From an uncultured Flavobacteriales bacterium (lineage in GTDB: Bacteria; Bacteroidota; Bacteroidia; Flavobacteriales_G; Salibacteraceae): a stretch of DNA of 64,000 bases. This document shows positions 1 through 8,724 of the stretch, piece after piece. Made by a program: the position numbers and the translations under genes. The notes under the pieces are model-generated. The model had not been told where the DNA came from. It saw only the letters and a list, made by a program, of their open reading frames with translations, and searched no databases. Position 1 is the first letter of the stretch, and every line of letters starts with the position of its first letter. The stretch is taken from contig CALCCE010000010.1 in assembly GCA_937899835.1 (NCBI GenBank), positions 49,207-113,206 of the forward strand. Reading direction: 5' to 3'.

Positions 1-660
1 TTGGTGAACGGTTTGTTGCATCACCTCGATGGCCTTCCTCATCCCGATGCTGATCCGGTGCGGCCGGGTCTGGTGCATCGCCTGGACAAAGATACTTCCG
101 GGGTGATGGTGATTGCTAAAAGTGAATTGGCCCACACTCATCTTGCCCGGCAATTTTTCGATCGAACGGTAGACCGAAGGTATACCGCTTTGGTTTGGGG
201 GGAGTTAGAAGAAGAGGAAGGAACCATTACCGGACACATTGGTCGCAGCCGCAAAAACCGAAAGGTGATGGATGTTTATCCCGATGGTAGTTTCGGCAAG
301 CATGCTGTTACGCATTATAAAGTTCTGAAGCGCCTCGGCTACGTTACGTTGGTGGAGTGTAAGCTCGAAACCGGACGGACCCACCAGATTCGGGCGCATT
401 TCCGTCATTTGCGCCATCCACTTTTTGGTGACCTGACCTACGAAGGTGACCGCATTTGGAAAGGAACTTCCTTTACCAAATACAAGCAGTTTATTCAAAA
501 CTGTTTTCAAGTGCTGCCACGCCAGGCCTTGCACGCCAAAACCCTTGATTTTACCCATCCTAAAACCGGAGAACGCCTTCATTTTGAAGCTCCAATGCCC
601 GATGATTTTCAAGAGGTATTGGACAAGTGGGATACCTACGTGCGGTCGGTCAAATCCTAA
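1..660 (+). CDS. RluA-family 23S rRNA/tRNA pseudouridine synthase, 5'-truncated by window edge
   Basis: This is the C-terminal 219 residues of an RluA/RluD-type enzyme, which isomerises uridine to pseudouridine in structured RNA. The catalytic-Asp motif HRLDKDTSG is at residues 26-34, with D29 as the expected nucleophile. It is followed by the family's conserved RTHQIRAH segment at about residue 126. Family members are usually about 300-350 residues, so the N-terminal S4 RNA-binding domain probably lies upstream of the window; the TTG at base 1 is not taken as a start. The specific RNA target cannot be told from this part. The next gene starts 57 bases downstream on the same strand. Confidence 0.9.
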   Translation: MVNGLLHHLDGLPHPDADPVRPGLVHRLDKDTSGVMVIAKSELAHTHLARQFFDRTVDRRYTALVWGELEEEEGTITGHIGRSRKNRKVMDVYPDGSFGKHAVTHYKVLKRLGYVTLVECKLETGRTHQIRAHFRHLRHPLFGDLTYEGDRIWKGTSFTKYKQFIQNCFQVLPRQALHAKTLDFTHPKTGERLHFEAPMPDDFQEVLDKWDTYVRSVKS

Positions 661-716
661 GGACGGTATAGCAAATGCCTTGCAAGCCTTATATTTGGGC
701 AAAATCCCCAATAGAT

Positions 717-1700
717 ATGTATTTCCGCTGGATTGTTTTTTTCGTTAGTCTCCATTGTTTCATGAGTGCCTGTGGCCCTGTTTCAGAAGGGGCGAAGGAG
801 ACCGAAACACCTGCTCAGGATAGCCTGGCTCCAAAGGTGCTAAAGGACATGCAAGAGTTCTATTTCGAATCGGAGAAAACCTTTAAAACCAAGGCCGACG
901 GAGATAAGATATACGCTGAGGTATTCAATACAAAAGAGCAGTTGGTTACGGTAAGAAACTTTCGGGATGGAAAAGTTACCACGGGCATCAAATACGTTTA
1001 TAACAGCAAAGGTCAGGTGATCGAAGAGCAGAGTTTTGTGGGCCGGCAAGGCGTGCTCAAGCGGAGCAAACTGCTGGAATACAACGAAGCAGGAGATGTG
1101 GTTCGGGAAAAATTTATGCAAGTAAAAAATGGAAACTATCTGCCAACAGCAGAAATTTCCAAGACGTATAATGAGCAACAACAATTGATTGAACTCATCG
1201 AAGCCGACTACAGTGAAGCTACCGGAGATATGGAGCCCAAAATGGGCGAAACATTCGAATATGACGAATTGGGGCGCGTAAAAAAGGTAGTCAAAGAATC
1301 GAAGGCCAACTTTGGGCAAGGCGTCAAGGTGTTGCTTAAAGAAATCAAAATGTATGCCTACGAAGAGGGAAAAGAGGAAGTAACGACCAATACCGTTTTT
1401 GATGATTTTGAACAACCGGAGAACCTCTACACCGATTTGAAAACCTTCACGGCATCGGGTGAATTAGAACGTATTGTCTCCAAACGGAAAGGGGAGGTGA
1501 TTGCTATCCGAACCCATCGCTACGATGAAGCTGACAATCTGATTGAAACACTGATTGAGTACCCACAAAGGAAAAAACAGGAAAAGAAGGTCTACACCTA
1601 TGACGCATCCGGTCGAAAGCTGTCTACAGCGAACTATGAGGAGGTAGACAGCGTGCTGACTTTTAAATCGGGAAGTCATTTCCTCTACCACTTTCATTAG
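717..1700 (+). CDS. Putative lipoprotein with YD-like repeats
   Basis: A 327-residue protein when started at the ATG at 717, chosen because it leads directly into a hydrophobic signal segment ending in the lipobox-like FMSAC, about residue 19. An upstream in-frame ATG at 675 would add 14 polar residues before the signal peptide. The mature part has repeated short units of the type YDxxGxVxx followed by an aromatic strand (for example YDELGRVKK and YDASGRKLS), resembling the YD/RHS-like beta repeats common in Bacteroidota exported proteins. It probably sits on the periplasmic or outer-membrane side of the envelope. No enzymatic motif is visible and the function is unknown. Confidence 0.75.
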   Translation: MYFRWIVFFVSLHCFMSACGPVSEGAKETETPAQDSLAPKVLKDMQEFYFESEKTFKTKADGDKIYAEVFNTKEQLVTVRNFRDGKVTTGIKYVYNSKGQVIEEQSFVGRQGVLKRSKLLEYNEAGDVVREKFMQVKNGNYLPTAEISKTYNEQQQLIELIEADYSEATGDMEPKMGETFEYDELGRVKKVVKESKANFGQGVKVLLKEIKMYAYEEGKEEVTTNTVFDDFEQPENLYTDLKTFTASGELERIVSKRKGEVIAIRTHRYDEADNLIETLIEYPQRKKQEKKVYTYDASGRKLSTANYEEVDSVLTFKSGSHFLYHFH

Positions 1701-1768
1701 TGTTTTGTGGTGCCCTCTCTGTGATTCGGCAACTTTAAACTCGGAATTCCGTACCTTTTAGCATCGAA

Positions 1769-4700
1769 ATGGTGCGTCATTACTGGCAACGAAAGGCAAC
1801 TGAAAAAGTAGGGTCGGGCAATCGATTCCTCAGGTGCTTCGCATCCTCATGTTTTCTTCTTTTTGCCCTTACTTCGGCCTTTGCGGGAAAAGTGGACAGT
1901 TTGGAACAAGTGCTGCAAACTGAAATTCCCGATTCTACCCGTTTTCAGGTAATGAAAGAAATAGCATGGCGCTACCGAAACATCGACATTGAGGAAGGGG
2001 TTCGAAAGGCCAACGCATTGGTTGAATTTGCCGAAGGCTCGAAAAATACGCTTTGGCTTGGCAAATCACACCAAACCTTATCGCAACTGCAACGCCGAAG
2101 CGGAGCTTACAACGAAGCTTTAGACAATGCGCTAAAGAGTGTTGAATTATACAAGGAAGCTGAAAACCCTATCAGCTTAGGCAGTGCCTACAATTCTATT
2201 GGTCTTATCAATAAAAGTCAAGGGAATTACCCGCTGGCGCTGGATTTTTTCAAACGTTCACTGGCCATCGACCGAGAGTACGGTACTCCCTCGGATATTG
2301 CCGTTTCCCTCAACAACATTGGCTTGGCCCATTACTATCAGGGAGAATATGATTTGGCACTTGATTCTTACCTGGAGTCGCTAAAAATTCGGGAAGAAAC
2401 CGGTGATCTCAATGGTGCTGCCGGTTCATTTCTTAATGTAGGGCTGATTTATCACGAGCGAGAGGAATACGATCAGGCCGCATCTTACTACCAACAGGCT
2501 GCGTCCATTTTTGAAGACCTGGACGAGATTGGCAATGCCGCGGTGTGCTACAACAATTTGGGCATTCTCTTTTTTGAACGCGACAGCAGCGATCAGGCGC
2601 TGGATTTCTATCGGAAATCTTTGACAATAAAAAAGCAACTGGGATCTAAATCGGGAATAGCAGGAACCTACAACAACATCGGCGACATGTTTCGCGACCT
2701 GGGTCAGGTCGATAGCGCGCGCCACTACATGGAGCAGAGCCTCGCCATTCGCAAAGAGATCGGCGACAAGGCGGGCATAGCCATGATCAACAACAGTATT
2801 GGGAGGCTTTACCTGCGGGAAAAAGAATATGCTACCGCATTGCCCTACCTGGAACAATCGTTGGAGTTAGGCCAGTATTTGGGTGCTCCCGAAATTGTGA
2901 ACACCTCCGCGGTTCACTTGTCGGAGCTGCATGCCGAACGCGGTGAGTTTGAAAAAGCATACCGTTACCAGGCATTGGCCGAAACCATGAGCGACTCGCT
3001 CGACAACGAATCGAGAACCCGCGAGATTTCCCGCATTGAAATGAAGTACCAGCTATCAAAAAAGCTGGCAGAGCGTGAGCAACAGGTGGCTGCAACCCTT
3101 AAACTGCTTCAACAACGGGAAGAACAACAGGATCTGATCATTGGGCTATTGACCTTAGCACTGTCACTGGTAGGTGTGCTAATCTTGGCGGCTATCGGAT
3201 TTTTTGTTCTTCGGAAACGCTTCATCAAAAGAACCAAAGAGCAAAAAGAGCAGATCAGTAAAATCGTTGAGGTGGCCGATGACATCATCTATCGCGCTGA
3301 TGCGATGGGGTACTTTATCTATGTAAATCCCCGGTCGGTGAGTTTAACCGGATACCGGGCGGATGAATTGGTAGGCAGGCATTTCAGCGAATTGGTAATA
3401 CCCCATCAACGGGAGCAAGTGGTGGCCTATTACCGGAAACATTTTCTGGCCAATACCGAACCAGAGTACTTTGAATTTGCTATTCATACAAAAGCAGGAA
3501 AAGTGGTTTGGCTCGGGCAAAAAGTGCGCGTAGCCCGAAAGGGAAATCAAATTGTGGAGTTTACTTCGGTGGCCCGTGACATCACCTCCTTTTGGATGGC
3601 GAAAGAAGCCCTTAAAAAGAGCGAAGAGAAGTACCGTAGTTTGGTAGATACCATGAACGAAGGACTGTTGATGGCAGACAATGAAGATCACATTGTATTT
3701 GCCAATCGCCGGTTTAGGGAAATGGTAGGGTTTGGAGAAGGCGAACTTTCCAAACTACACTCAACCGACCTATTGATTGTTCCTGAGGCAGAGCGCAAGC
3801 GTCTTGGAAAAGTTCACTTGTATCGAGAGCCCAGCGAACAAGACGGTTACGAGGTTCAATTTCAAAACAAGGATGGGTCCTCTTTTTGGGCTTGGGTGAG
3901 CTCTTCTACTACTTACGACGAATTGGGCAAGCCCACCGGTTCTATAGGAGTGGTGACGGACATTTCGGAGATCAAAGCGGCTGAGTTGGCTTTGCTGGAA
4001 GCCAAAGAAATTGCAGAATCTTCTACCAAGGCCAAAGAACAGTTTCTTGCCAACATGAGCCATGAAATTCGAACACCGATCAACGGTATTATGGGGATGG
4101 CGCACTTGTTGGGCCAAACCGAACTCTTTAAAAAACAACAAGAGTATTTGGAGTCCATCCAATTTTCGTCGGAGCATCTTCTACGGATAGTAAACGACGT
4201 GTTGGATTTCTCTAAAATTGAAGCAGGCCGTATCATTTTTGAAACAGTTCCATTTTTTCTGCGTCAGCAATTGGAACGTACCCTTCAACCACTTTTGGTA
4301 AAGGCCAAACAGAAAAAGATTGCATTAAACCTCGAAATTCTCCCAGAAGTGGAAGATCACCTTATGGGAGATCCACTGCGGTTGCGGCAAGTACTTTTTA
4401 ACCTGGTCAACAACGCCATCAAGTTTACCGACGAAGGAGAGGTGAGGCTGGTGGTAAGCGCGGAGGCCGAATCGGATGCCAGCAAAATGGTCGGCGATAT
4501 TAGTTTGTGCTTTGAAGTGCGGGATACCGGCATTGGCATTCCAGAAGATCAACAAGAATACATTTTTGGCAACTTTACGCAGGCCAACAGCGATACCACC
4601 CGAAAATATGGAGGTACAGGGCTCGGACTTGCAATTGCACGCGAATTGGTCCAACAACAAGGCGGAGAAATGTGGCTGAAAAGCGAAAAAGAAGGAGGAA

Positions 4701-5593
4701 GCAGTTTCTTTTTCTCCATTGGATATTTCAAGGCTCCCGAAGCGCTCAAGTTAAAGGCGGTGCAGCCGGAACAGGAAAATCAGGTGTTCTCCCTGGAAGG
4801 CATTCGGGTATTAGTTGCAGAAGATAACCCTACCGGACAATTGTTCTTGAAGCGTTTGTTGGAATCTTGGGATTGTGAATTGAATTTGGCCGGCAATGGG
4901 AAAGAGGTCATTAGTCAATTGGAGAAAAGTACTTTCGATGTGGTGATTCTGGACATTCAAATGCCCATAATGGACGGTTATACCACCGCGAACCACATTA
5001 GGAATCAACTTAGTGCTCCAACCTGCAACGTCCCCATCCTGGCTCTCACTGCACACGCCATGCCCGGAGAAGAAGAGCGTTGTAAGGAGGCGGGCATGGA
5101 CGGTTATTTGTCAAAACCTTTTCCACCAGCAGCTTTGCGCGATCATTTGAGATTGCTGCTGGGCAATCAGAAGGTACCTCCAGCGTCCAAGGGAGCAACG
5201 ATGCGTATTGAAAATGCAGTTGAACCAGATTTGTCTTACCTTTTTGAAGCTGCCGCTGGCGACCCTGAGTTCATGATCGATATTATTGATTCCTTCCTCA
5301 AGCGAAACAACAATGATTTAACCCAACTTGAAGCGGCTATTACAACTGGTGAGCACCAGGCAATCCGAAAATCGGCTCATTACATTGCACCAACTTATGA
5401 GTATGTAGGTTGCCAGAGTTGTTATACCTTAGCGGAGTCTATAGAAGCGCTTGCCGACCATCTTGCCCCTCTTGAACGTATAAAAGAACGCTTCCGACAA
5501 CTTAAAATCGCCTCTGAAGAAAGTAAAAAGCATCTTCGAAAAAAGTGTGAGGAAATCAGAAGGAAAGAACAACCCGAAAAATTTTCAAAATAA
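1769..5593 (+). CDS. TPR-PAS-PAS hybrid sensor histidine kinase with REC and Hpt domains
   Basis: A 1274-residue membrane signalling protein carrying three of the four stations of a phosphorelay. In order: a signal peptide (about 18-40); a long TPR array (about 60-420), expected in the periplasm; a coiled-coil stretch; a transmembrane helix (about 458-485); two PAS domains (about 497-610 and 620-740); HisKA with SHEIRTPINGIMG, phospho-acceptor H765; an HATPase domain with the N-box LVNNAIKF and G-boxes DTGIGIP and GGTGLGLAI; a receiver with D1062 in LDIQMP; and an Hpt domain with H1204 in KSAHY. The LytTR regulator 70 bases downstream is the obvious final acceptor. The signal is unknown. A TACCTTTT octamer 9 bases before the ATG may be the -7 promoter element. 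Confidence 0.95.
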   Translation: MVRHYWQRKATEKVGSGNRFLRCFASSCFLLFALTSAFAGKVDSLEQVLQTEIPDSTRFQVMKEIAWRYRNIDIEEGVRKANALVEFAEGSKNTLWLGKSHQTLSQLQRRSGAYNEALDNALKSVELYKEAENPISLGSAYNSIGLINKSQGNYPLALDFFKRSLAIDREYGTPSDIAVSLNNIGLAHYYQGEYDLALDSYLESLKIREETGDLNGAAGSFLNVGLIYHEREEYDQAASYYQQAASIFEDLDEIGNAAVCYNNLGILFFERDSSDQALDFYRKSLTIKKQLGSKSGIAGTYNNIGDMFRDLGQVDSARHYMEQSLAIRKEIGDKAGIAMINNSIGRLYLREKEYATALPYLEQSLELGQYLGAPEIVNTSAVHLSELHAERGEFEKAYRYQALAETMSDSLDNESRTREISRIEMKYQLSKKLAEREQQVAATLKLLQQREEQQDLIIGLLTLALSLVGVLILAAIGFFVLRKRFIKRTKEQKEQISKIVEVADDIIYRADAMGYFIYVNPRSVSLTGYRADELVGRHFSELVIPHQREQVVAYYRKHFLANTEPEYFEFAIHTKAGKVVWLGQKVRVARKGNQIVEFTSVARDITSFWMAKEALKKSEEKYRSLVDTMNEGLLMADNEDHIVFANRRFREMVGFGEGELSKLHSTDLLIVPEAERKRLGKVHLYREPSEQDGYEVQFQNKDGSSFWAWVSSSTTYDELGKPTGSIGVVTDISEIKAAELALLEAKEIAESSTKAKEQFLANMSHEIRTPINGIMGMAHLLGQTELFKKQQEYLESIQFSSEHLLRIVNDVLDFSKIEAGRIIFETVPFFLRQQLERTLQPLLVKAKQKKIALNLEILPEVEDHLMGDPLRLRQVLFNLVNNAIKFTDEGEVRLVVSAEAESDASKMVGDISLCFEVRDTGIGIPEDQQEYIFGNFTQANSDTTRKYGGTGLGLAIARELVQQQGGEMWLKSEKEGGSSFFFSIGYFKAPEALKLKAVQPEQENQVFSLEGIRVLVAEDNPTGQLFLKRLLESWDCELNLAGNGKEVISQLEKSTFDVVILDIQMPIMDGYTTANHIRNQLSAPTCNVPILALTAHAMPGEEERCKEAGMDGYLSKPFPPAALRDHLRLLLGNQKVPPASKGATMRIENAVEPDLSYLFEAAAGDPEFMIDIIDSFLKRNNNDLTQLEAAITTGEHQAIRKSAHYIAPTYEYVGCQSCYTLAESIEALADHLAPLERIKERFRQLKIASEESKKHLRKKCEEIRRKEQPEKFSK

Positions 5594-5663
5594 CCCGAAC
5601 ATGTAAGTTTACATTTCGTTAGAGAATTACCCGACAGAAATTAGCACTACACCCGACCTTACC

Positions 5664-6359
5664 ATGCTAAAAACCTTGATCGCTGACGACGAACTACTCG
5701 CCAGAAAACTCATTGGACAGTTTTCAGAGCGCTGTGGCAAGTTGGATGTCATTGGATCCTTCGCCAATGGAATAGAAGTCAGGGAGCTCTTGAAAGAAGA
5801 GCAGGTAGATCTGATTTTTTTAGACATTGAAATGCCTGGACTTTCTGGCATAGACCTCCTTCGATCTACGCCTGTACTTCCGCAGGTTATTCTCACCACC
5901 CACCATAAGGAATACGCTCTTGAAGCTTTTGAATATGACATTACCGATTATCTGGTAAAACCGATTCATTATTCCAGGTTTCTTAAAGCTGTGGAAAAGG
6001 CCGAACGCTTGCATGACTTGAACTTAGAAAGCGCAAAGAAGGAAGTTCAAAAAGAGTTTTTTGTCAAAGTAGATTCAAGGCTACTGAAAATAGATGGAAA
6101 GGGAATTTTGTTCATTGAAGCCTACGGAGATTACGTGAAAATTCACCTCCACGACAAGAAATTACTGGCCCACACTACAATGACCAGTTTCGAACAAACC
6201 CTTCCTCAAACAGAATTTGTTCGGGTACACCGACGATACATTGTGCGGTTAGATCAAATCAATGAATTGCGGAAAACCAGTATTATGGTCAACGATAAGG
6301 AAATCCCTGTGAGCAAATCCTATCGTCAGAATTTGCTGGACAAACTGCGTTTTGTTTAA
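5664..6359 (+). CDS. LytTR-family response regulator
   Basis: A 231-residue two-domain regulator. The N-terminal receiver has the acidic pocket DDE at 8-10 and phospho-acceptor D54 in LDIEMPG. The C-terminal LytTR DNA-binding domain (about 130-228) carries the characteristic FVRVHRRYIV segment. It follows the hybrid kinase on the same strand after 70 bases. It is therefore probably the output of that relay (H765, D1062, H1204, then D54), although cross-talk with other kinases is possible. LytTR proteins typically bind pairs of about 9-bp direct repeats. I did not find a convincing pair immediately upstream of this operon. Confidence 0.93.
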   Translation: MLKTLIADDELLARKLIGQFSERCGKLDVIGSFANGIEVRELLKEEQVDLIFLDIEMPGLSGIDLLRSTPVLPQVILTTHHKEYALEAFEYDITDYLVKPIHYSRFLKAVEKAERLHDLNLESAKKEVQKEFFVKVDSRLLKIDGKGILFIEAYGDYVKIHLHDKKLLAHTTMTSFEQTLPQTEFVRVHRRYIVRLDQINELRKTSIMVNDKEIPVSKSYRQNLLDKLRFV

Positions 6360-6372
6360 AAGGGGAAATTCA

Positions 6373-6388
6373 AGTAACCAAGGTTACT
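6373..6388. other. Short perfect inverted repeat between converging genes
   Basis: Arms AGTAACC (6373-6379) and GGTTACT (6382-6388) are separated by two bases. They lie between the stop of the LytTR regulator and the last codons of the minus-strand gene. There is no U-tract on either side, so it is at most a weak transcription end or a chance palindrome. Confidence 0.35.
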
Positions 6389-6791
6389 CATCCAAACGAA
6401 TCAGATAGAAAAATCCTCGCAGGGCTTCCTGTATCGGTGGTAGGGACAGGCGGAAAAAATACCGGTCGCTCGGTAAAAATGACCCGTCGGTAGTAGCCCC
6501 TTTCCAAGTGTTGTTGTAAAGTGACCACTGACCGACAAGTATCCCGAACTTATCGTAAATAAATAGTTGATTCTCAGAATAGTGTTCTAAACCCTCAATA
6601 ATGAAAGAGGTTGTGGAACTGTCGGCACCTAAAAAAAAGTATTTAGGAATTCTCACAAGATGTCCAAACTGGTCTTTCCAGAAATAAACAGGAGGCTCTT
6701 GTTCGAGGTCTACTTCGAGACGGAGATCACTAAACTCGAGGCTTCTCTCCGCCCAAAAATCGTTGTCTTCCTGAACCATTGCCTTTAACAT
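6384..6791 (-). CDS. Stand-alone gliding-motility C-terminal (CHU_C)-like domain protein
   Basis: A 135-residue protein without a signal peptide. Its second half follows the layout of the CHU_C domain that normally ends very large type IX-secreted adhesins. It has an FIIEGLEHY opening, then a LFIYDKFGILV strand, a YNNTWKGAT turn, LPSDRYFF, and a final GFFYLIRLDE. In normal CHU_C domains these read F-I-GL, IYNRWG, Y-N-WDG, LP-GTYFY and G-hydrophobic-R. Here the usual NG/DG opening and the RWG motif are degenerate. No adhesin body is attached: upstream lie a terminator-like hairpin and non-coding DNA. It may be an orphan fragment of a lost adhesin or a small protein using the same fold. The CHU_C match is from pattern recognition only. 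Confidence 0.6.
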   Translation of the reverse strand: MLKAMVQEDNDFWAERSLEFSDLRLEVDLEQEPPVYFWKDQFGHLVRIPKYFFLGADSSTTSFIIEGLEHYSENQLFIYDKFGILVGQWSLYNNTWKGATTDGSFLPSDRYFFRLSLPPIQEALRGFFYLIRLDE

Positions 6792-6821
6792 GCCGTTGCG
6801 ATGAATCTAAATAGGTTTTGT

Positions 6822-6875
6822 TAGAAAAAGATCGGCGGGGGAGCACCCAAACAACTCCCCCATTCGCCGATCGAT
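6822..6875 (-). terminator. Rho-independent terminator (minus strand)
   Basis: GATCGGCG plus GGGGGAG on one side pairs with CTCCCCC and CGCCGATC on the other with a small AAT bulge, enclosing an 11-base loop. Read on the minus strand it is followed by CTTTTTC, the expected U-tract. It lies upstream of, not inside, the CHU_C-like gene. Confidence 0.7.
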
Positions 6876-7050
6876 CTTGAAGTCCGACGGGCTCACGCCC
6901 ATGAGCCTGCCGAACACCCTTACCCTTCTTACTCTCTCGTCGGAGCAGAAGGGCTACCCGACTATGATTACTTTTGTTATCGTTCCTTCTATCACTTTAT
7001 CGCTCTTCTTCAAATCAAGATGTCTTCTTCTCTTCGATAACTTGATACCA
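6822..7050 (-). ncRNA. Candidate structured, self-terminated RNA (or leader of the CHU_C-like gene)
   Basis: This 230-base stretch has no convincing protein, but on the minus strand it shows nested pairing. Segments at 6883-6889 and 6938-6944 are complementary over 7 bases, and 6923-6929 with 6947-6953 over 7 bases. The two helices interleave, giving either a pseudoknot or two exclusive folds. A separate hairpin pairs 6890-6895 with 6902-6907. All are followed by the strong hairpin and T-run at 6822-6875. The 5' half on the minus strand is GA-rich. The RNA could be independent or an attenuator for the gene starting 35 bases later. No Rfam family is recognised, and the 5' end is a guess. Confidence 0.4.
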
Positions 7051-7052
7051 AA

Positions 7053-7075
7053 GTAAGGGCATGTGCAGCCCTTAC
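7053..7075 (-). terminator. Perfect 8-bp hairpin downstream of NDH-2
   Basis: GTAAGGGC and GCCCTTAC pair perfectly around a 7-base loop. On the minus strand it follows the NDH-2 stop by about 95 bases and is trailed only by a short TTT, so it is a plausible but weak terminator or an RNA 3'-end stabiliser. Confidence 0.5.
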
Positions 7076-7168
7076 CATAATTTTATCGGTGACTGGACAA
7101 ATTCGAGGGTTGAAGTGTGGCCTTTACACCGTGGGCGATTCGTCCCAAATAGTGCAGGATTGGGCGTC

Positions 7169-8476
7169 TTAGGATCGATTATCGGCTGCTTTGCCCATGC
7201 CGGCTCGAGGATTAAAGGGACGGATGATCAGGCGAATTCCACGGTCGAAATTCAAGTAACTCCATGCCCAGTTGGCCAAAACGATGAGTTTGTTGCGAAA
7301 ACCTACTAAGGCAATCAGGTGGATAAACATCCAAACAAACCAGGCGAAAAAGCCCTGAAAGTGGAGTTTAGGCAGGTCTACTACGGCCAGGTTTCGCCCT
7401 ACGGTTGCCATGGAGCCCTTGTCGCTGTAGTTAAAAGCCTTCCATTTTTTGTGTTTCAGCTGAGCTCTAAGGTTTTTGGCAAGCAGTTTTCCTTGTTGAA
7501 TCGCAGGCTGGGCCATCATAGGGTGACCTTGTGGCCATTCTTCACTCTCCATAAATGCGAGGTCTCCTATTGCATAGATGTTTTTAAGGCCTGGAATACG
7601 GTTAAATTCGTCTACCTGTATGCGGTTTCCTTTTACCAAAGATGCTGCGGGTATCCCTGGCAGGCTAACCGCCTTCACACCAGCAGCCCATATCAAACTG
7701 CGGGTTTTGAAAGAGACTTTGGAATCGTTGGTGGTAATGAGCTGTCCGTCAAAATCAGATACCAACGTATTGAGCCAAACCTGCACGCCCAATTGCTCCA
7801 AAAACCGAAGTGCTTTTGCCGATGATTCCTCCGACATGGCCGCCAGAACTCTTGGGGCTCCTTCAATCAAATGAATGTTCATCCGGCGGATGTCCAAATC
7901 AGGGTAATCGTTGTGGAGCACGTGTTTTTTGAGTTCTGCCAGTGCCCCGGCCAACTCTACACCAGTAGGGCCACCACCGGCAATTACAAAGTTCATTAGA
8001 CTCTCTCGCTCTTCCAGTTGGTTGGTGAGCAAAGCAGCTTCAAAATTTTGCAACATCAAACTCCGCAAATCCAAGGATTCGGGTACCGTTTTCATGCCCA
8101 TGCTGTACCGCTCTAACTGAGCATTACCAAAAAAGTTGGTGGTAGAACCGGTAGCTAAAACCAGATGATCGTAGTGTAAGGCCCCAATATTGGTTTTAAT
8201 CTCGTTGGCTTCAATATCGATGTGTTCCACTTCTGCCATTCGAAAGAAGATGTTCGATTGCCTTTTGAATACTTTTCGCAAGGGATAAGCTATACTATCT
8301 GGCTCAAGACCAGCTGTAGCGACCTGATAGAGCAAGGGTTGAAAAGTATGGTAGTTGTGGCGGTCGATCAACACCACTTGATAGGCTTGGCCGCGGAGTC
8401 CTTTGGCCAATTCTAAGCCTCCAAAACCTCCACCCACGATTACTACGCGGGGTTGGGTTACATCAGGAATGTTCAT
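7169..8476 (-). CDS. ndh: Type II NADH:quinone oxidoreductase (NDH-2)
   Basis: A 435-residue FAD flavoprotein of the NDH-2 type. It oxidises NADH and reduces menaquinone at the inner membrane without pumping protons. An FAD-binding Rossmann motif VGGGFGG occurs at 14-20 and a second nucleotide-binding GGGPTGVE motif at about 166. The FAD-contacting GD segment (YAIGDLAFM) follows at about 295. The C-terminus holds a hydrophobic stretch (about 365-400) and an amphipathic tail typical of membrane attachment. The length fits the family. A TAATTTTA -7-like element lies about 30 bases before the ATG. It is transcribed alone, away from the M48 gene's end. Confidence 0.9.
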   Translation of the reverse strand: MNIPDVTQPRVVIVGGGFGGLELAKGLRGQAYQVVLIDRHNYHTFQPLLYQVATAGLEPDSIAYPLRKVFKRQSNIFFRMAEVEHIDIEANEIKTNIGALHYDHLVLATGSTTNFFGNAQLERYSMGMKTVPESLDLRSLMLQNFEAALLTNQLEERESLMNFVIAGGGPTGVELAGALAELKKHVLHNDYPDLDIRRMNIHLIEGAPRVLAAMSEESSAKALRFLEQLGVQVWLNTLVSDFDGQLITTNDSKVSFKTRSLIWAAGVKAVSLPGIPAASLVKGNRIQVDEFNRIPGLKNIYAIGDLAFMESEEWPQGHPMMAQPAIQQGKLLAKNLRAQLKHKKWKAFNYSDKGSMATVGRNLAVVDLPKLHFQGFFAWFVWMFIHLIALVGFRNKLIVLANWAWSYLNFDRGIRLIIRPFNPRAGMGKAADNRS

Positions 8477-8724
8477 GGCAGAATGCCTTGTTGGTAGAAG
8501 CTAAAATTATCAAAAATCGACCTTATGGAGACCAATAAAGCAAGTTTTCCGAAGTAAATTTTTCGTAACGACCCAACTGTTTGCTGGCAGTAGAAAGGCG
8601 CAGGTTTTTGTTCAGTCAGAAACAGGCCAAAGCAGACGATATAGAAGACCAACCCCTTGTTTTGTCAAGGATCAAATGGTGAATAACCTTGTATTTTATC
8701 ACAAGAAAAAATTCAACACAGCGA

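Noticed and set aside
6822..7050. 6S RNA, RNase P RNA, tmRNA or SRP RNA as identity of the structured stretch
   Set aside because: None of the conserved elements of these RNAs could be found; only hairpins, interleaved helices and a terminator are visible.
7319..7825. 168-codon plus-strand frame in the NDH-2 gene
   Set aside because: Shadow of the NDH-2 coding sequence.
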